From contig NZ_CP022753.1 of NCBI RefSeq assembly GCF_002263495.1, positions 5,422,312 through 5,486,311 of the forward strand: 64,000 nt of DNA, read 5' to 3'. The translations under genes and the position numbers were made by a program. The DNA comes from Nocardiopsis gilva YIM 90087. GTDB taxonomy: Bacteria > Actinomycetota > Actinomycetes > Streptosporangiales > Streptosporangiaceae. The notes below the pieces were generated by a model that was given only the letters and a program-made list of their open reading frames with translations, ran no database searches and was not told the DNA's origin. Below are positions 34,993-42,068 of this stretch, one piece after another (the stretch's first letter is position 1; each line of letters begins with the position of its first letter).

Positions 34993-35817
34993 GTGGGCCT
35001 CGACGAGGTGCGTGAGGACTGGACCCGGCTCGGATCGACCGAGCCGCTGTGGGCGGTGTGCGTCGACCCGTCCAAGCGCGGTGGCGGCTGGGACGACGAC
35101 GAGTTCCTGGCGTCGGGTTCCGCCGAGATCGATGGTGCCATGCGGCGCCTGGAGGAACTCGGCATCCGGCCGGACGGAGGCCGCGCCCTGGACTTCGGCT
35201 GCGGCGCGGGGCGGCTCTCCAACGCGCTCGCCGCACACTTCACGTCGGTGGTCGGCGTCGACATCTCCGAACCGATGCTGGCGGAGGCCCGCCGCCTGGA
35301 CCGCAGTGGCGGCCGGATCGAGTTCCGCCTGAACGACACCACCGATCTGCGGTCGTTCCCGGACGACACGTTCGACCTCGTCTACACCGACCTCGTGCTG
35401 CAGCACCTCCCGCCGGAGCTGGCCGAGGGCTACCTGCACGAGTTCTGCCGCGTGATCCGGCCGGGCGGGGCCATGGTCATCGGCATCCCGGCGCGCGAGC
35501 GGCGGACCTTCAAGGGCCTGGTCTTCAAGTACCTGCCGTGGCCGCTGATCCGCGTCGCCCAACGGGTCATCCTGCGCTACCCCGCCCCGATGCGCATGCA
35601 CACCCTGTCACCGGACGACCTGGCCGCAACACTGGCTCCCACCGGTGCCCGGATCGTCGCCTCCGACGAATACTGGGGCGGCGACCACTGGCAGCACCTC
35701 CGCCACTTCATCACGGTCGAACCAGACGACGCGTCAGGACCCGCCGCAGAGGGCACGCAAGCGGATAAGCAGGGAGCAGACGGCCCCTCAGAGTCAGCGC
35801 CAGGAGCCACCCCATGA
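34993..35817 (+). CDS. SAM-dependent class I methyltransferase
   Basis: About 274 residues. SAM-binding motif I is RALDFGCGAGRLSNALA, motif II VVGVDISEP, post-motif FDLVYTDLVLQHLPPE and RVIRPGGAMVIGIP. GTG 34993 with GGGGGTGGG upstream is preferred; ATG 34972 is also in frame. The stop overlaps the next methyltransferase (ATGA). The LKYLPWPLIRVAQRVI region suggests peripheral membrane contact. Probably modifies a glycan or lipid of the envelope region, but the acceptor is not evident. The last 35 residues are low-complexity. Confidence 0.75.
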   Translation: MGLDEVREDWTRLGSTEPLWAVCVDPSKRGGGWDDDEFLASGSAEIDGAMRRLEELGIRPDGGRALDFGCGAGRLSNALAAHFTSVVGVDISEPMLAEARRLDRSGGRIEFRLNDTTDLRSFPDDTFDLVYTDLVLQHLPPELAEGYLHEFCRVIRPGGAMVIGIPARERRTFKGLVFKYLPWPLIRVAQRVILRYPAPMRMHTLSPDDLAATLAPTGARIVASDEYWGGDHWQHLRHFITVEPDDASGPAAEGTQADKQGADGPSESAPGATP

Positions 35818-36587
35818 GCAACACGGGCCTGACAGGTGCGCCCGGCCATTCACCTACTACCCCCTTCCGCGCCACCCTCGGCCGCTCGGTCGCGCTGTTC
35901 TCGGCCTTCCGCAAGGAACAGACCGACCCCGACCACTTCTACGGCACTCTGGCCCGCGACACCGTCGCCCAGCTCCGGAGCTACACACCACTCAACGGAG
36001 CCGTCGTCGTCGACATCGGCGGCGGCCCCGGCTACTTCTCCGACGAACTGCGTGCGGCCGGCGCCCACTGCGTCTGCGTCGACGCCGACGCGGGCGAGAT
36101 GCGCCTCCGCGACGGCCAGATCCCCCACACCGCAGTCCTCGGCAGCGCCCTCGACATGCCCATGCGCACGGGATCGGTGGACATCTGCTTCTCCTCCAAC
36201 GTTCTGGAGCATGTCCCCGAGCCGGAACGCATGGCCGAGGAAATGGTGCGCGTGACCCGCCCCGGCGGGCTCGTCTACCTCTCCTACACCCTGTGGCTCT
36301 CGCCCTGGGGCGGCCACGAGACCTCCCCGTGGCACTACCTGGGTGGCCGGTACGCGGCCGAGCGATTCACCCGGAAAAACGGCCGCCGCCCCAAGAACGA
36401 CTTCGGCTCCACCATGTTCGCTGCCTCGGCCGCCCAAATGCTCACCTGGACCAGGGGGCGCACCGACATCGACGTCGTCGATATCCTCCCGCGCTACCTG
36501 CCCACCTGGATGAAGCCCATCGTCCATATCCCCGGCCTGCGCGAGATCGTCACCTGGAACCTGCTGCTGGTACTGCGCAAGCGGTGA
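35814..36587 (+). CDS. SAM-dependent methyltransferase, Rv0224c-like
   Basis: 257 residues. Motif I is VVVDIGGGPGYFSDELR, motif II CVCVDADAGEMRLR, then VDICFSSNVLEHVPEPERM and RVTRPGGLVYLSYTLWLSPWG. The blocks HETSPWHYLGG, FGSTMFAASAAQML and the C-terminal WNLLLVLRKR resemble Rv0224c, an essential mycobacterial envelope-locus methyltransferase located beside a GT4 (Rv0225), Rv0226c, DUF3068 (Rv0227c) and acyltransferase (Rv0228); all five families occur in this window. ATG 35814 overlaps the preceding stop. Acceptor unknown. Confidence 0.78.
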   Translation: MSNTGLTGAPGHSPTTPFRATLGRSVALFSAFRKEQTDPDHFYGTLARDTVAQLRSYTPLNGAVVVDIGGGPGYFSDELRAAGAHCVCVDADAGEMRLRDGQIPHTAVLGSALDMPMRTGSVDICFSSNVLEHVPEPERMAEEMVRVTRPGGLVYLSYTLWLSPWGGHETSPWHYLGGRYAAERFTRKNGRRPKNDFGSTMFAASAAQMLTWTRGRTDIDVVDILPRYLPTWMKPIVHIPGLREIVTWNLLLVLRKR

Positions 36588-37152
36588 CGATAGGCCGATC
36601 AACGCCCGAACCGGGCCGGCCGGTGGTTCGCTTGTGTGCATTCTCGACAGAAGCCAGAACCGGAAAGTGAGGTTCCCCCGGCGGGCTGGAGAACTTCTTC
36701 GCCGACCAGACCAACGGGTGTCAACGTCCGAATGGTGGCTCTGGCGCTGGTCATGGTCGCGTCAATAGGCCAGTCGTTCACCGCCACTGCGCTGACCCCC
36801 TATCTGACCAGACGGTCCCGGTGGCGGGTCCGGGGCGAGCATTGCCGGTGGATACCTGAGACGCCCAGAGCACGCACCCTCGCGGAAAGCGCTCGTCCGC
36901 ACCACGGTGATCACCAGCCTGACCGGGTATTCCATGGTCTTTTTCGGGGTTTGTCCCAAGCTTACCTTGGGCAACGAAATGAATACATTGCGCAGTCGAC
37001 GCTGGGGTGAACGTGATCCGCAAGCGGTTCGAACGGGAGTCCGCGCCGATCTCGCCGAGGTCGGGGGCGGCGCGCCGGTCCGGTCCTCCTGCCGGGCCTC
37101 AAGGACCGGCACGGTCCGTCGGTCGGCGGTGAGGCGGGAAAGGAGCGGTGCG
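36588..37152. other. 565-nt intergenic region before the four-gene cassette
   Basis: No intact gene. A short stretch reading MVALALVMVASIGQSFTATA (36732-36791, plus strand) looks like a fragment of a membrane helix but has no continuation, so it may be a remnant. A small inverted repeat CCCAAG/CTTGGG is at 36955-36971 and lower GC near 36940-36985 suggests a promoter for the downstream operon. AAAGGAG precedes ATG 37153. Confidence 0.4.
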
Positions 37153-38190
37153 ATGCGAGCGTCGGAGACGGTGGGACGGGGCGTGCGCGAGCAGGAACCA
37201 CCGACGTTCGGGGACGAGGAGCGGCGCACAGGGCGAATCGCCGCCAGGTTGGTGGAGGAGATCGCATCCGGCGGACTCGATCTGCCCCTCCCCGGGAGCG
37301 GTTCCACCTGGGTGCGCTGGGAGCGCCTGCGCGACCTCGCCCGTGAGGACCTCTCCCTGGCCCGTTTGGCCGAAGGGCACACCGATGCCATCGCGATCCT
37401 GTCGGAACTCGGTGGGTGGACCCCCGAACCCGCCAGCGTGTGGGGTGTGTGGGCCGCCCATCCCCCCGGAACGCCGCTGATAGCGGACAAGACGGGCGGG
37501 AGGTGGAGACTGCACGGCGCCAAACCGTTCTGCTCCGGCGCCCGCGTCTGTACCCACGCCCTGGTCAGCGCCGACGTCGCCGGTGGAGAACGGCGGCTGT
37601 TCGCGATACGCACGGACGGAACCAAGCCCCGGCCTGGCACCTGGGCGTCGGCGGGCATGGCGGCCAGTGACACGCTGACCGTACACTTCGACGGTGTCGG
37701 AGCCGAACCGGTCGGTCGGCCTGGCGACTACGTGGGCAGACCGGGATTCCACCACGGTGGGGCGGGGGTGGCGGCCTGCTGGTTCGGGGGAGCCCTCGCC
37801 GTCGCGCGTCCCCTGGCCGCACGCGCCGGCCGGGACGAAGCCGATGCCCACCTGCTCAGTGCATTCGGGGCGGTGGACCGGGAGCTGTACGCCGCGGGCT
37901 CCGTGCTGCGCCGCGCCTCGCGTGAGATCGACGACCACCCCCTGGACCGAAGCAGCGCCGCCGTGCGCGCCGCGCGGGTGCGGGCGGTCGTCGCCGACAC
38001 CTGCACCCGTGTCCTGCGCCGGACGGGAGAGGCGCTCGGCGCGGGGCCACTCGCGGGGGACGTGGTCTACGCCCGCGCCACGGCCGACCTGTGCGTGTAC
38101 ATCCGCCAGCACCACGCTGAGCGGGATCTGGCCGAACTGGGCACGCTCGTCGCCTCCGGGACCTGGATGAGTGGCGCCGATGACTACTGA
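37153..38190 (+). CDS. Acyl-CoA-dehydrogenase-like flavoprotein of a four-gene cassette
   Basis: 345 residues related to acyl-CoA dehydrogenases: a helical N-terminal part (RWERLRDLAREDLSLARLAEGH), a middle beta domain with LHGAKPFCSGARVCTHALVSA and FAIRTDGTKPRPGTWASAGM, and a C-terminal helical bundle. It is slightly shorter than the usual 380 residues and I cannot place the catalytic glutamate, so the reaction may be non-canonical. ATG 37153 has AAAGGAG. It overlaps the deacetylase gene by 11 nt and leads the tightly linked set dehydrogenase, deacetylase, methyltransferase, GT2. Role inferred only from context: modification of an acyl or amino-sugar product. Confidence 0.68.
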   Translation: MRASETVGRGVREQEPPTFGDEERRTGRIAARLVEEIASGGLDLPLPGSGSTWVRWERLRDLAREDLSLARLAEGHTDAIAILSELGGWTPEPASVWGVWAAHPPGTPLIADKTGGRWRLHGAKPFCSGARVCTHALVSADVAGGERRLFAIRTDGTKPRPGTWASAGMAASDTLTVHFDGVGAEPVGRPGDYVGRPGFHHGGAGVAACWFGGALAVARPLAARAGRDEADAHLLSAFGAVDRELYAAGSVLRRASREIDDHPLDRSSAAVRAARVRAVVADTCTRVLRRTGEALGAGPLAGDVVYARATADLCVYIRQHHAERDLAELGTLVASGTWMSGADDY

Positions 38191-38941
38191 CACCACCCGT
38201 TCTTCGAACCCTGCCGAAGACACCGGTACGCCCGAGGCGGAGTGGCGGCGGTGGCCGGAACTCGGCCAGCTTCCCCACCTGGACCTGCGCGGTGTGCGTG
38301 AGGCGGCCGTCGTGGCGCCTCATCCCGACGACGAGACGCTCGGTTTCGGCGGCGGGCTCGCCCTCCTCGCCGCGAACGGCGTCCGCCTGCGGATCATCGC
38401 GGTGACCGATGGTGAGGCATCACATCCCGGCAGCACCGTGTTCACGGGGGACCAGCTCGTCGTCAGACGCGCGGCCGAACGCGCGAACGCGTTGGCGGCG
38501 CTCGGAGCGGCGGACGCCGAGGTGGTGCGGCTGGGGCTGCCCGACAGCGGCGTGGGCGAGTGGGAAACCGCGCTGGCGGACCGGTTGCCGGATCTGTGCG
38601 GCGATGCGGACGTGTGTGTGGCTCCGTGGGAAGGTGATCCGCACCCCGACCACGAGGCGGTCGGCCGGGCCGCGGCCGACTGCGCGCGAACACGCGGTAC
38701 GCGGCTGCTGTCCTACCCGGTGTGGACCTGGCACTGGTCGTCTCCCGGTGACGCGTCCGTTCCGTGGGCCCGGGCGCGCCGACTCGGCCTGTCCCGGGAC
38801 GCCCGCTGCCGTAAGGACGCCGCCATCCTCTGCTTCGGGACGCAGATATCCCCGATAGGTCCGGAAGCCTCAGACCGGGTCGTCCTGGAACCCTCGATGC
38901 TGGCCCACTTCGCGCGGGATTTCGAGGTGGTGTTCGCGTGA
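38180..38941 (+). CDS. PIG-L/LmbE-family metal-dependent deacetylase
   Basis: 253 residues. The zinc-binding signature AVVAPHPDDETLGFGGGLA (His48, Asp51) and the second motif PWEGDPHPDHEAVG are intact, as is the ITVTDGE-like segment IIAVTDGEASHPGS. The family removes N-acetyl groups from GlcNAc-containing lipids, thiols or antibiotics. ATG 38180 overlaps the previous gene; the stop overlaps the methyltransferase start (GTGA). Together with the GT2 and methyltransferase it suggests assembly of a deacetylated, methylated amino-sugar compound; the compound is unknown. Confidence 0.82.
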   Translation: MTTDTTRSSNPAEDTGTPEAEWRRWPELGQLPHLDLRGVREAAVVAPHPDDETLGFGGGLALLAANGVRLRIIAVTDGEASHPGSTVFTGDQLVVRRAAERANALAALGAADAEVVRLGLPDSGVGEWETALADRLPDLCGDADVCVAPWEGDPHPDHEAVGRAAADCARTRGTRLLSYPVWTWHWSSPGDASVPWARARRLGLSRDARCRKDAAILCFGTQISPIGPEASDRVVLEPSMLAHFARDFEVVFA

Positions 38942-39549
38942 CGGTGGACGGAACCTATTTCGACGCGATGTACGCCTCGTGTGACGACCCGTGGGGGTTT
39001 CGGACTCGATGGTACGAACGACGCAAACGCGCCGTGAGCATGGCTGCCCTGCCACGTGAACGCTACGGGTGCGCGTTCGAGCCGGGGTGCTCGATCGGGC
39101 TGTTGACCAGGGAACTCTCGTTTCGCTGCGATCAGGTTCTGGCGTGGGAGGGCGCGCATGAGGCCGCCTCGCGGACGCGGGAGGAGCTGGCCGACGCCGG
39201 GAACGTCCGAGTGGTCTGGGCCCGCGTGCCCGAGAAGTGGCCGAAGGACGAGTTCGACCTCGTCGTCCTGTCCGAGCTGCTCTACTACTTCGACGACCAG
39301 GACCTGGCCGCTGTCCTCGACCTGGCGTGGGGTTCGCTCAGGTCGGGGGGAACGCTTCTGGCCGTCCACTGGCGCCATCCGGTTGCCGAGCACACGCGTT
39401 CGGGGGATGACGCCCACCGAGCGCTGGCGGGACTCCCCGGGCTGGGACGGCTGGTCGAGCACCGTGAAGAGGACTTTCTCCTCGACGTCTACCAGGCCGG
39501 GCGCTGCGCGAGGCCCGCCTCTGTTGCCCGAGCCGGGGGGCTGGTGTGA
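38938..39549 (+). CDS. NodS-like SAM-dependent methyltransferase
   Basis: 203 residues from GTG 38938. The start FDAMYASCDDPWGFRTRWYERRK is characteristic of NodS-type methyltransferases; motif I is FEPGCSIGLLTREL and the later block is FDLVVLSELLYYFDDQDL and LRSGGTLLAVHWRHP. Rhizobial NodS N-methylates the free amine of a chitooligosaccharide after NodB deacetylation, so pairing with the upstream PIG-L deacetylase is suggestive. Overlaps of four bases on both sides show translational coupling. The true acceptor is unknown. Confidence 0.78.
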   Translation: MTVDGTYFDAMYASCDDPWGFRTRWYERRKRAVSMAALPRERYGCAFEPGCSIGLLTRELSFRCDQVLAWEGAHEAASRTREELADAGNVRVVWARVPEKWPKDEFDLVVLSELLYYFDDQDLAAVLDLAWGSLRSGGTLLAVHWRHPVAEHTRSGDDAHRALAGLPGLGRLVEHREEDFLLDVYQAGRCARPASVARAGGLV

Positions 39550-40232
39550 TCGCCGGCGTGGCAGTGGTGGTCCCGGCGCACCAGGAGGAGCGGCTTCTCG
39601 GCGACTGCCTGGCTGCGGTGAACAGGGCACTGGACGCCTGCCCCCTACCTCCGCACGCGCGGCATGTGGTCGTCGTCGCGGATGCCTGCACGGACCGGAC
39701 CGCGTCGATCGCCCGCTCGGCGGGCGCGCACGTGGTCTCCACACGCCACCGCAACGTGGGCACCGCTCGCCGTGAAGGGGCGAAGTACGCCCTGCGGTTG
39801 GCACATGGCCTGGCCGGGGACGCGCTGTGGCTGGCCGCGACCGACGCGGACACGCTTGTCCCCGAGCATTGGATTGCTGGGCAACTGCAACTCGCGCGCG
39901 AGTACGACGCCATGGTCGGGACCATCGACGTGACGGACTGGTCTCCACGCGCCCCCGGTTCCGCCCAATGCTTCGCCCGCGTCTACCAGCGGGGCGGAGG
40001 CACAGGACACCCCCATGTCCACGGGGCCAACCTCGGTGTCCGGGCGTCGGCCTACTGCGCCGTCGGCGGCTTCCCGCCCCTCCCCTGTTCCGAGGACCAT
40101 GCACTGGTGACGGCGTTGGAGATCGGAGGCTATCGGGTCCACCGGTCCCGCGATCTCTCCGTGCTGACGTCCGCGCGAGAGGACGCCCGCGCACGCGGGG
40201 GCTTCGGCGACTACCTCACCCGGATTCTGTGA
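39546..40232 (+). CDS. Family 2 glycosyltransferase of the four-gene cassette
   Basis: 228 residues, GT-A fold. The nucleotide-binding start is VAVVVPAHQEERLLGDCLAAV, followed by VVVVADACTDRTASIAR; the metal-binding acidic motif is AATDADTLVP and the acceptor motif region is CSEDHALVTALE. No membrane helix. GTG 39546 overlaps the methyltransferase stop. It is the last gene of the operon. Donor sugar and acceptor are unknown. Confidence 0.82.
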   Translation: MIAGVAVVVPAHQEERLLGDCLAAVNRALDACPLPPHARHVVVVADACTDRTASIARSAGAHVVSTRHRNVGTARREGAKYALRLAHGLAGDALWLAATDADTLVPEHWIAGQLQLAREYDAMVGTIDVTDWSPRAPGSAQCFARVYQRGGGTGHPHVHGANLGVRASAYCAVGGFPPLPCSEDHALVTALEIGGYRVHRSRDLSVLTSAREDARARGGFGDYLTRIL

Positions 40233-40258
40233 GCCGGGGACCGCGCTTGGCCGCCCCC

Positions 40259-40486
40259 ATCTCCGAAGAAATTCTTCAACGTGCTCGCCGACACTCTCCG
40301 CCGCACCCCGTGGTCGGCGAGCTGTCGCTCTACTTCGAGAAGATGCTGCTGCCCACCGACCCCGGCCAGATGCTGGTCACCTACGCAGCCGAACCGGGGT
40401 CGCCCTCCGAGGCGGCACTCCGGCTCCTGGCCGGGGCCGACCGCCGCTCAGGCGCGTCCTCCGCGCGGATGTCTCCGGGCGCGTAG
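40259..40486 (+). pseudogene. C-terminal remnant of an XRE/MmyB-type transcription regulator
   Basis: The frame ending at TAG 40484 reads HPVVGELSLYFEKMLLPTDP then GQMLVTYAAEPGSPSEAALRLLAG, which is the C-terminal end of the MmyB-like ligand-binding domain found in XRE-family regulators. The helix-turn-helix and most of the ligand domain are missing and there is no start codon or ribosome site, so it is a decayed fragment. It lies directly after the four-gene cassette and beside an orphan PTS EIIA. Confidence 0.65.
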
Positions 40487-40511
40487 AAGCGGGCGACGAG
40501 CATGGTGTTCC

Positions 40512-40973
40512 TCAGTTCTCTTTCGAGGCGTCTGTCGGGGCGAGCAGGTCGAGCACGGTCGCGGTGTCAGCCGCTCCGCGCAGCCGCTCCGCCCGGTCGG
40601 GATCGCTGAGCACCCTGGCCAGGGACGACAGCACGCTCATGTGTTCGTCTCCGGAGGCGGCGATGCCGATGGCGAGGTGGACGGTGGGGCCGCCCCAGTC
40701 CACCCCGTCGGGGAACTGGACGACGGCGAGCGACGTGCGTTTGACCAGGGCACGGGCGGCGTCGGTGCCGTGCGGGATGGCCACGCCCTCCCCGATGTAG
40801 GTGGACACCGAGGATTCCCGCTCGTGCATGGCGGCCAGGTAGGCGGGTTCGACGGCGCCCGTCTTTAGGAGCAGGGCGCCGCACTGGTCGATGGCGTCAT
40901 CGCGGCCGGTGGCGGTGCACCCTAGACGAACCGCCTCGGCGCGCAGGGCGGGTTCAGTCGGCAAGCGTCTCAC
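40512..40973 (-). CDS. PTS mannitol/fructose-type EIIA domain protein (orphan)
   Basis: 153 residues, EIIA(Mtl/Fru) fold. The phosphorylated His68 lies in GEGVAIPHGTDAARALV; other blocks are YLAAMHERESSVSTYIGEG and GDEHMSVLSSLARVLSD. It would accept phosphate from HPr and pass it to an EIIB domain, but no permease is left here: only a short EIIB-like tail precedes it. GTG 40973 overlaps that fragment's stop by 20 nt, showing it once sat in a mtlA-mtlF type operon. It may be regulatory or on its way to loss. Confidence 0.78.
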   Translation of the reverse strand: MRRLPTEPALRAEAVRLGCTATGRDDAIDQCGALLLKTGAVEPAYLAAMHERESSVSTYIGEGVAIPHGTDAARALVKRTSLAVVQFPDGVDWGGPTVHLAIGIAASGDEHMSVLSSLARVLSDPDRAERLRGAADTATVLDLLAPTDASKEN

Positions 40974-41058
40974 CGTCCCGGATCGCCTGCTCCAGGCGGA
41001 TGAAGGCGGGGTCGCCCAGGTACATCTGGAACGGCACCACCGCCAGGACCGCCGACCG
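40954..41058 (-). pseudogene. Truncated C-terminus, probably of a PTS EIIB/EIICB protein
   Basis: The frame AVVPFQMYLGDPAFIRLEQA then IRDGETLAD and TGA has strongly GC-biased third positions typical of coding DNA, yet it starts abruptly next to the DUF3068 stop at 41061. The wording resembles the end of actinobacterial mannitol-type EIIB domains, and the overlap with EIIA supports this. The rest of the permease is absent, which marks a deletion or recombination junction near 41058. Confidence 0.45.
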
Positions 41059-41060
41059 CA

Positions 41061-42068
41061 TCAGGTGGTGGGCGCTCGCTGTGGCGCCCGGCGGTTGCGG
41101 GCGGAGGTGATGAGAGCGGCGAGGAGCAGCACCGTGCCCAAGGCCCCCAGGGAGACCGGGAGGTGGGTCTGCACCGCGATGAGGAGGGCGCGGGTGGAGC
41201 GGGCGTTGTCGGTGTAGGCGGCCACCTGGGTGTCCTGCAGGGCGAGGTCGGCGTCGAGGAGGACGCGTTCGCCCCGGCCCGAATCCGAGCGCAGGGTTTC
41301 CGTGCGCTTCTCGGCGGCGTTCACGACGTTGCCGCTCACCGGTTCGATCCAGTAGGTGCGCTCCACCTCGACCCACCGGGTCGCGTCGACCGTGCCGTCC
41401 CGGTCCAGTCCCAGGGCCTTGGCGGGGGCCTCGCGGGACGACTGCGGGACCTGGGTGGGGCTGATGCGCTGCACGAACTTCCGCGTGGCGACTCCGCCGA
41501 TGTTCTCGGTGCCGTCGAACACCATCCGGGGAGCGGCGCGGATGTCGGCGTCGTAGAAGGCGTACTCGTCCTTGGTGGCGTTCGCGGGCCAGCTCAGGAC
41601 CAGTCCGGCCTGACGCACCGCGCGGTCGCCGTTGACGTGTTCGCCGCAGCAGTTCACCGCTGTTCCGGTGGACCGGTCGACGATGACCCGCCGGTCCATG
41701 TGCTCGATCATGTGCTCGCGGGTCGCGGTGTCGATCGACATGTCCCAGGCGCCCCACTCCGGCTTTCCGGGGCTCGCCGTGCCGCGAACGCCGATGCTGC
41801 GCACCACCTCGGCGTCCTCGACCGTCTTCCAGGTGCTGGTGTCCAGGTACGTGGCGGCCTCGTCGGTCAGCCGCAGCTCCATCCGCATGTCCGCGGGTAT
41901 CACCGCGATCTGGCCGTACAGGAAGAACCGCAGCAGGAGGGCGAAGGTGATGAAGAAGGCCCCGAACGCGGCCAGCAGCGGGGCGGCGTTGCGGCGCAGC
42001 ACGCCAGGACCGGTTCGGGCGCCATGCTCCTCGGGCGCCAAGGGCTCCTTGGCAGTTGCCGGGCTCAT
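41061..42068 (-). CDS. DUF3068 membrane protein, second copy
   Basis: 335 residues. The N-terminal helix (LLAAFGAFFITFALLLRFFLY) and C-terminal helix (LPVSLGALGTVLLLAALI) enclose an extracytoplasmic domain with DUF3068 motifs RTYWIEPVSGNVVNAAEKR and AVNCCGEHVNGD, the same Cys pair region as the first copy at 29945. ATG 42068 overlaps the aftD stop (ATGA) behind GAGGAGG. Co-translation with an AftD-like enzyme suggests a shared envelope-glycan role. Function unknown. Confidence 0.8.
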   Translation of the reverse strand: MSPATAKEPLAPEEHGARTGPGVLRRNAAPLLAAFGAFFITFALLLRFFLYGQIAVIPADMRMELRLTDEAATYLDTSTWKTVEDAEVVRSIGVRGTASPGKPEWGAWDMSIDTATREHMIEHMDRRVIVDRSTGTAVNCCGEHVNGDRAVRQAGLVLSWPANATKDEYAFYDADIRAAPRMVFDGTENIGGVATRKFVQRISPTQVPQSSREAPAKALGLDRDGTVDATRWVEVERTYWIEPVSGNVVNAAEKRTETLRSDSGRGERVLLDADLALQDTQVAAYTDNARSTRALLIAVQTHLPVSLGALGTVLLLAALITSARNRRAPQRAPTT

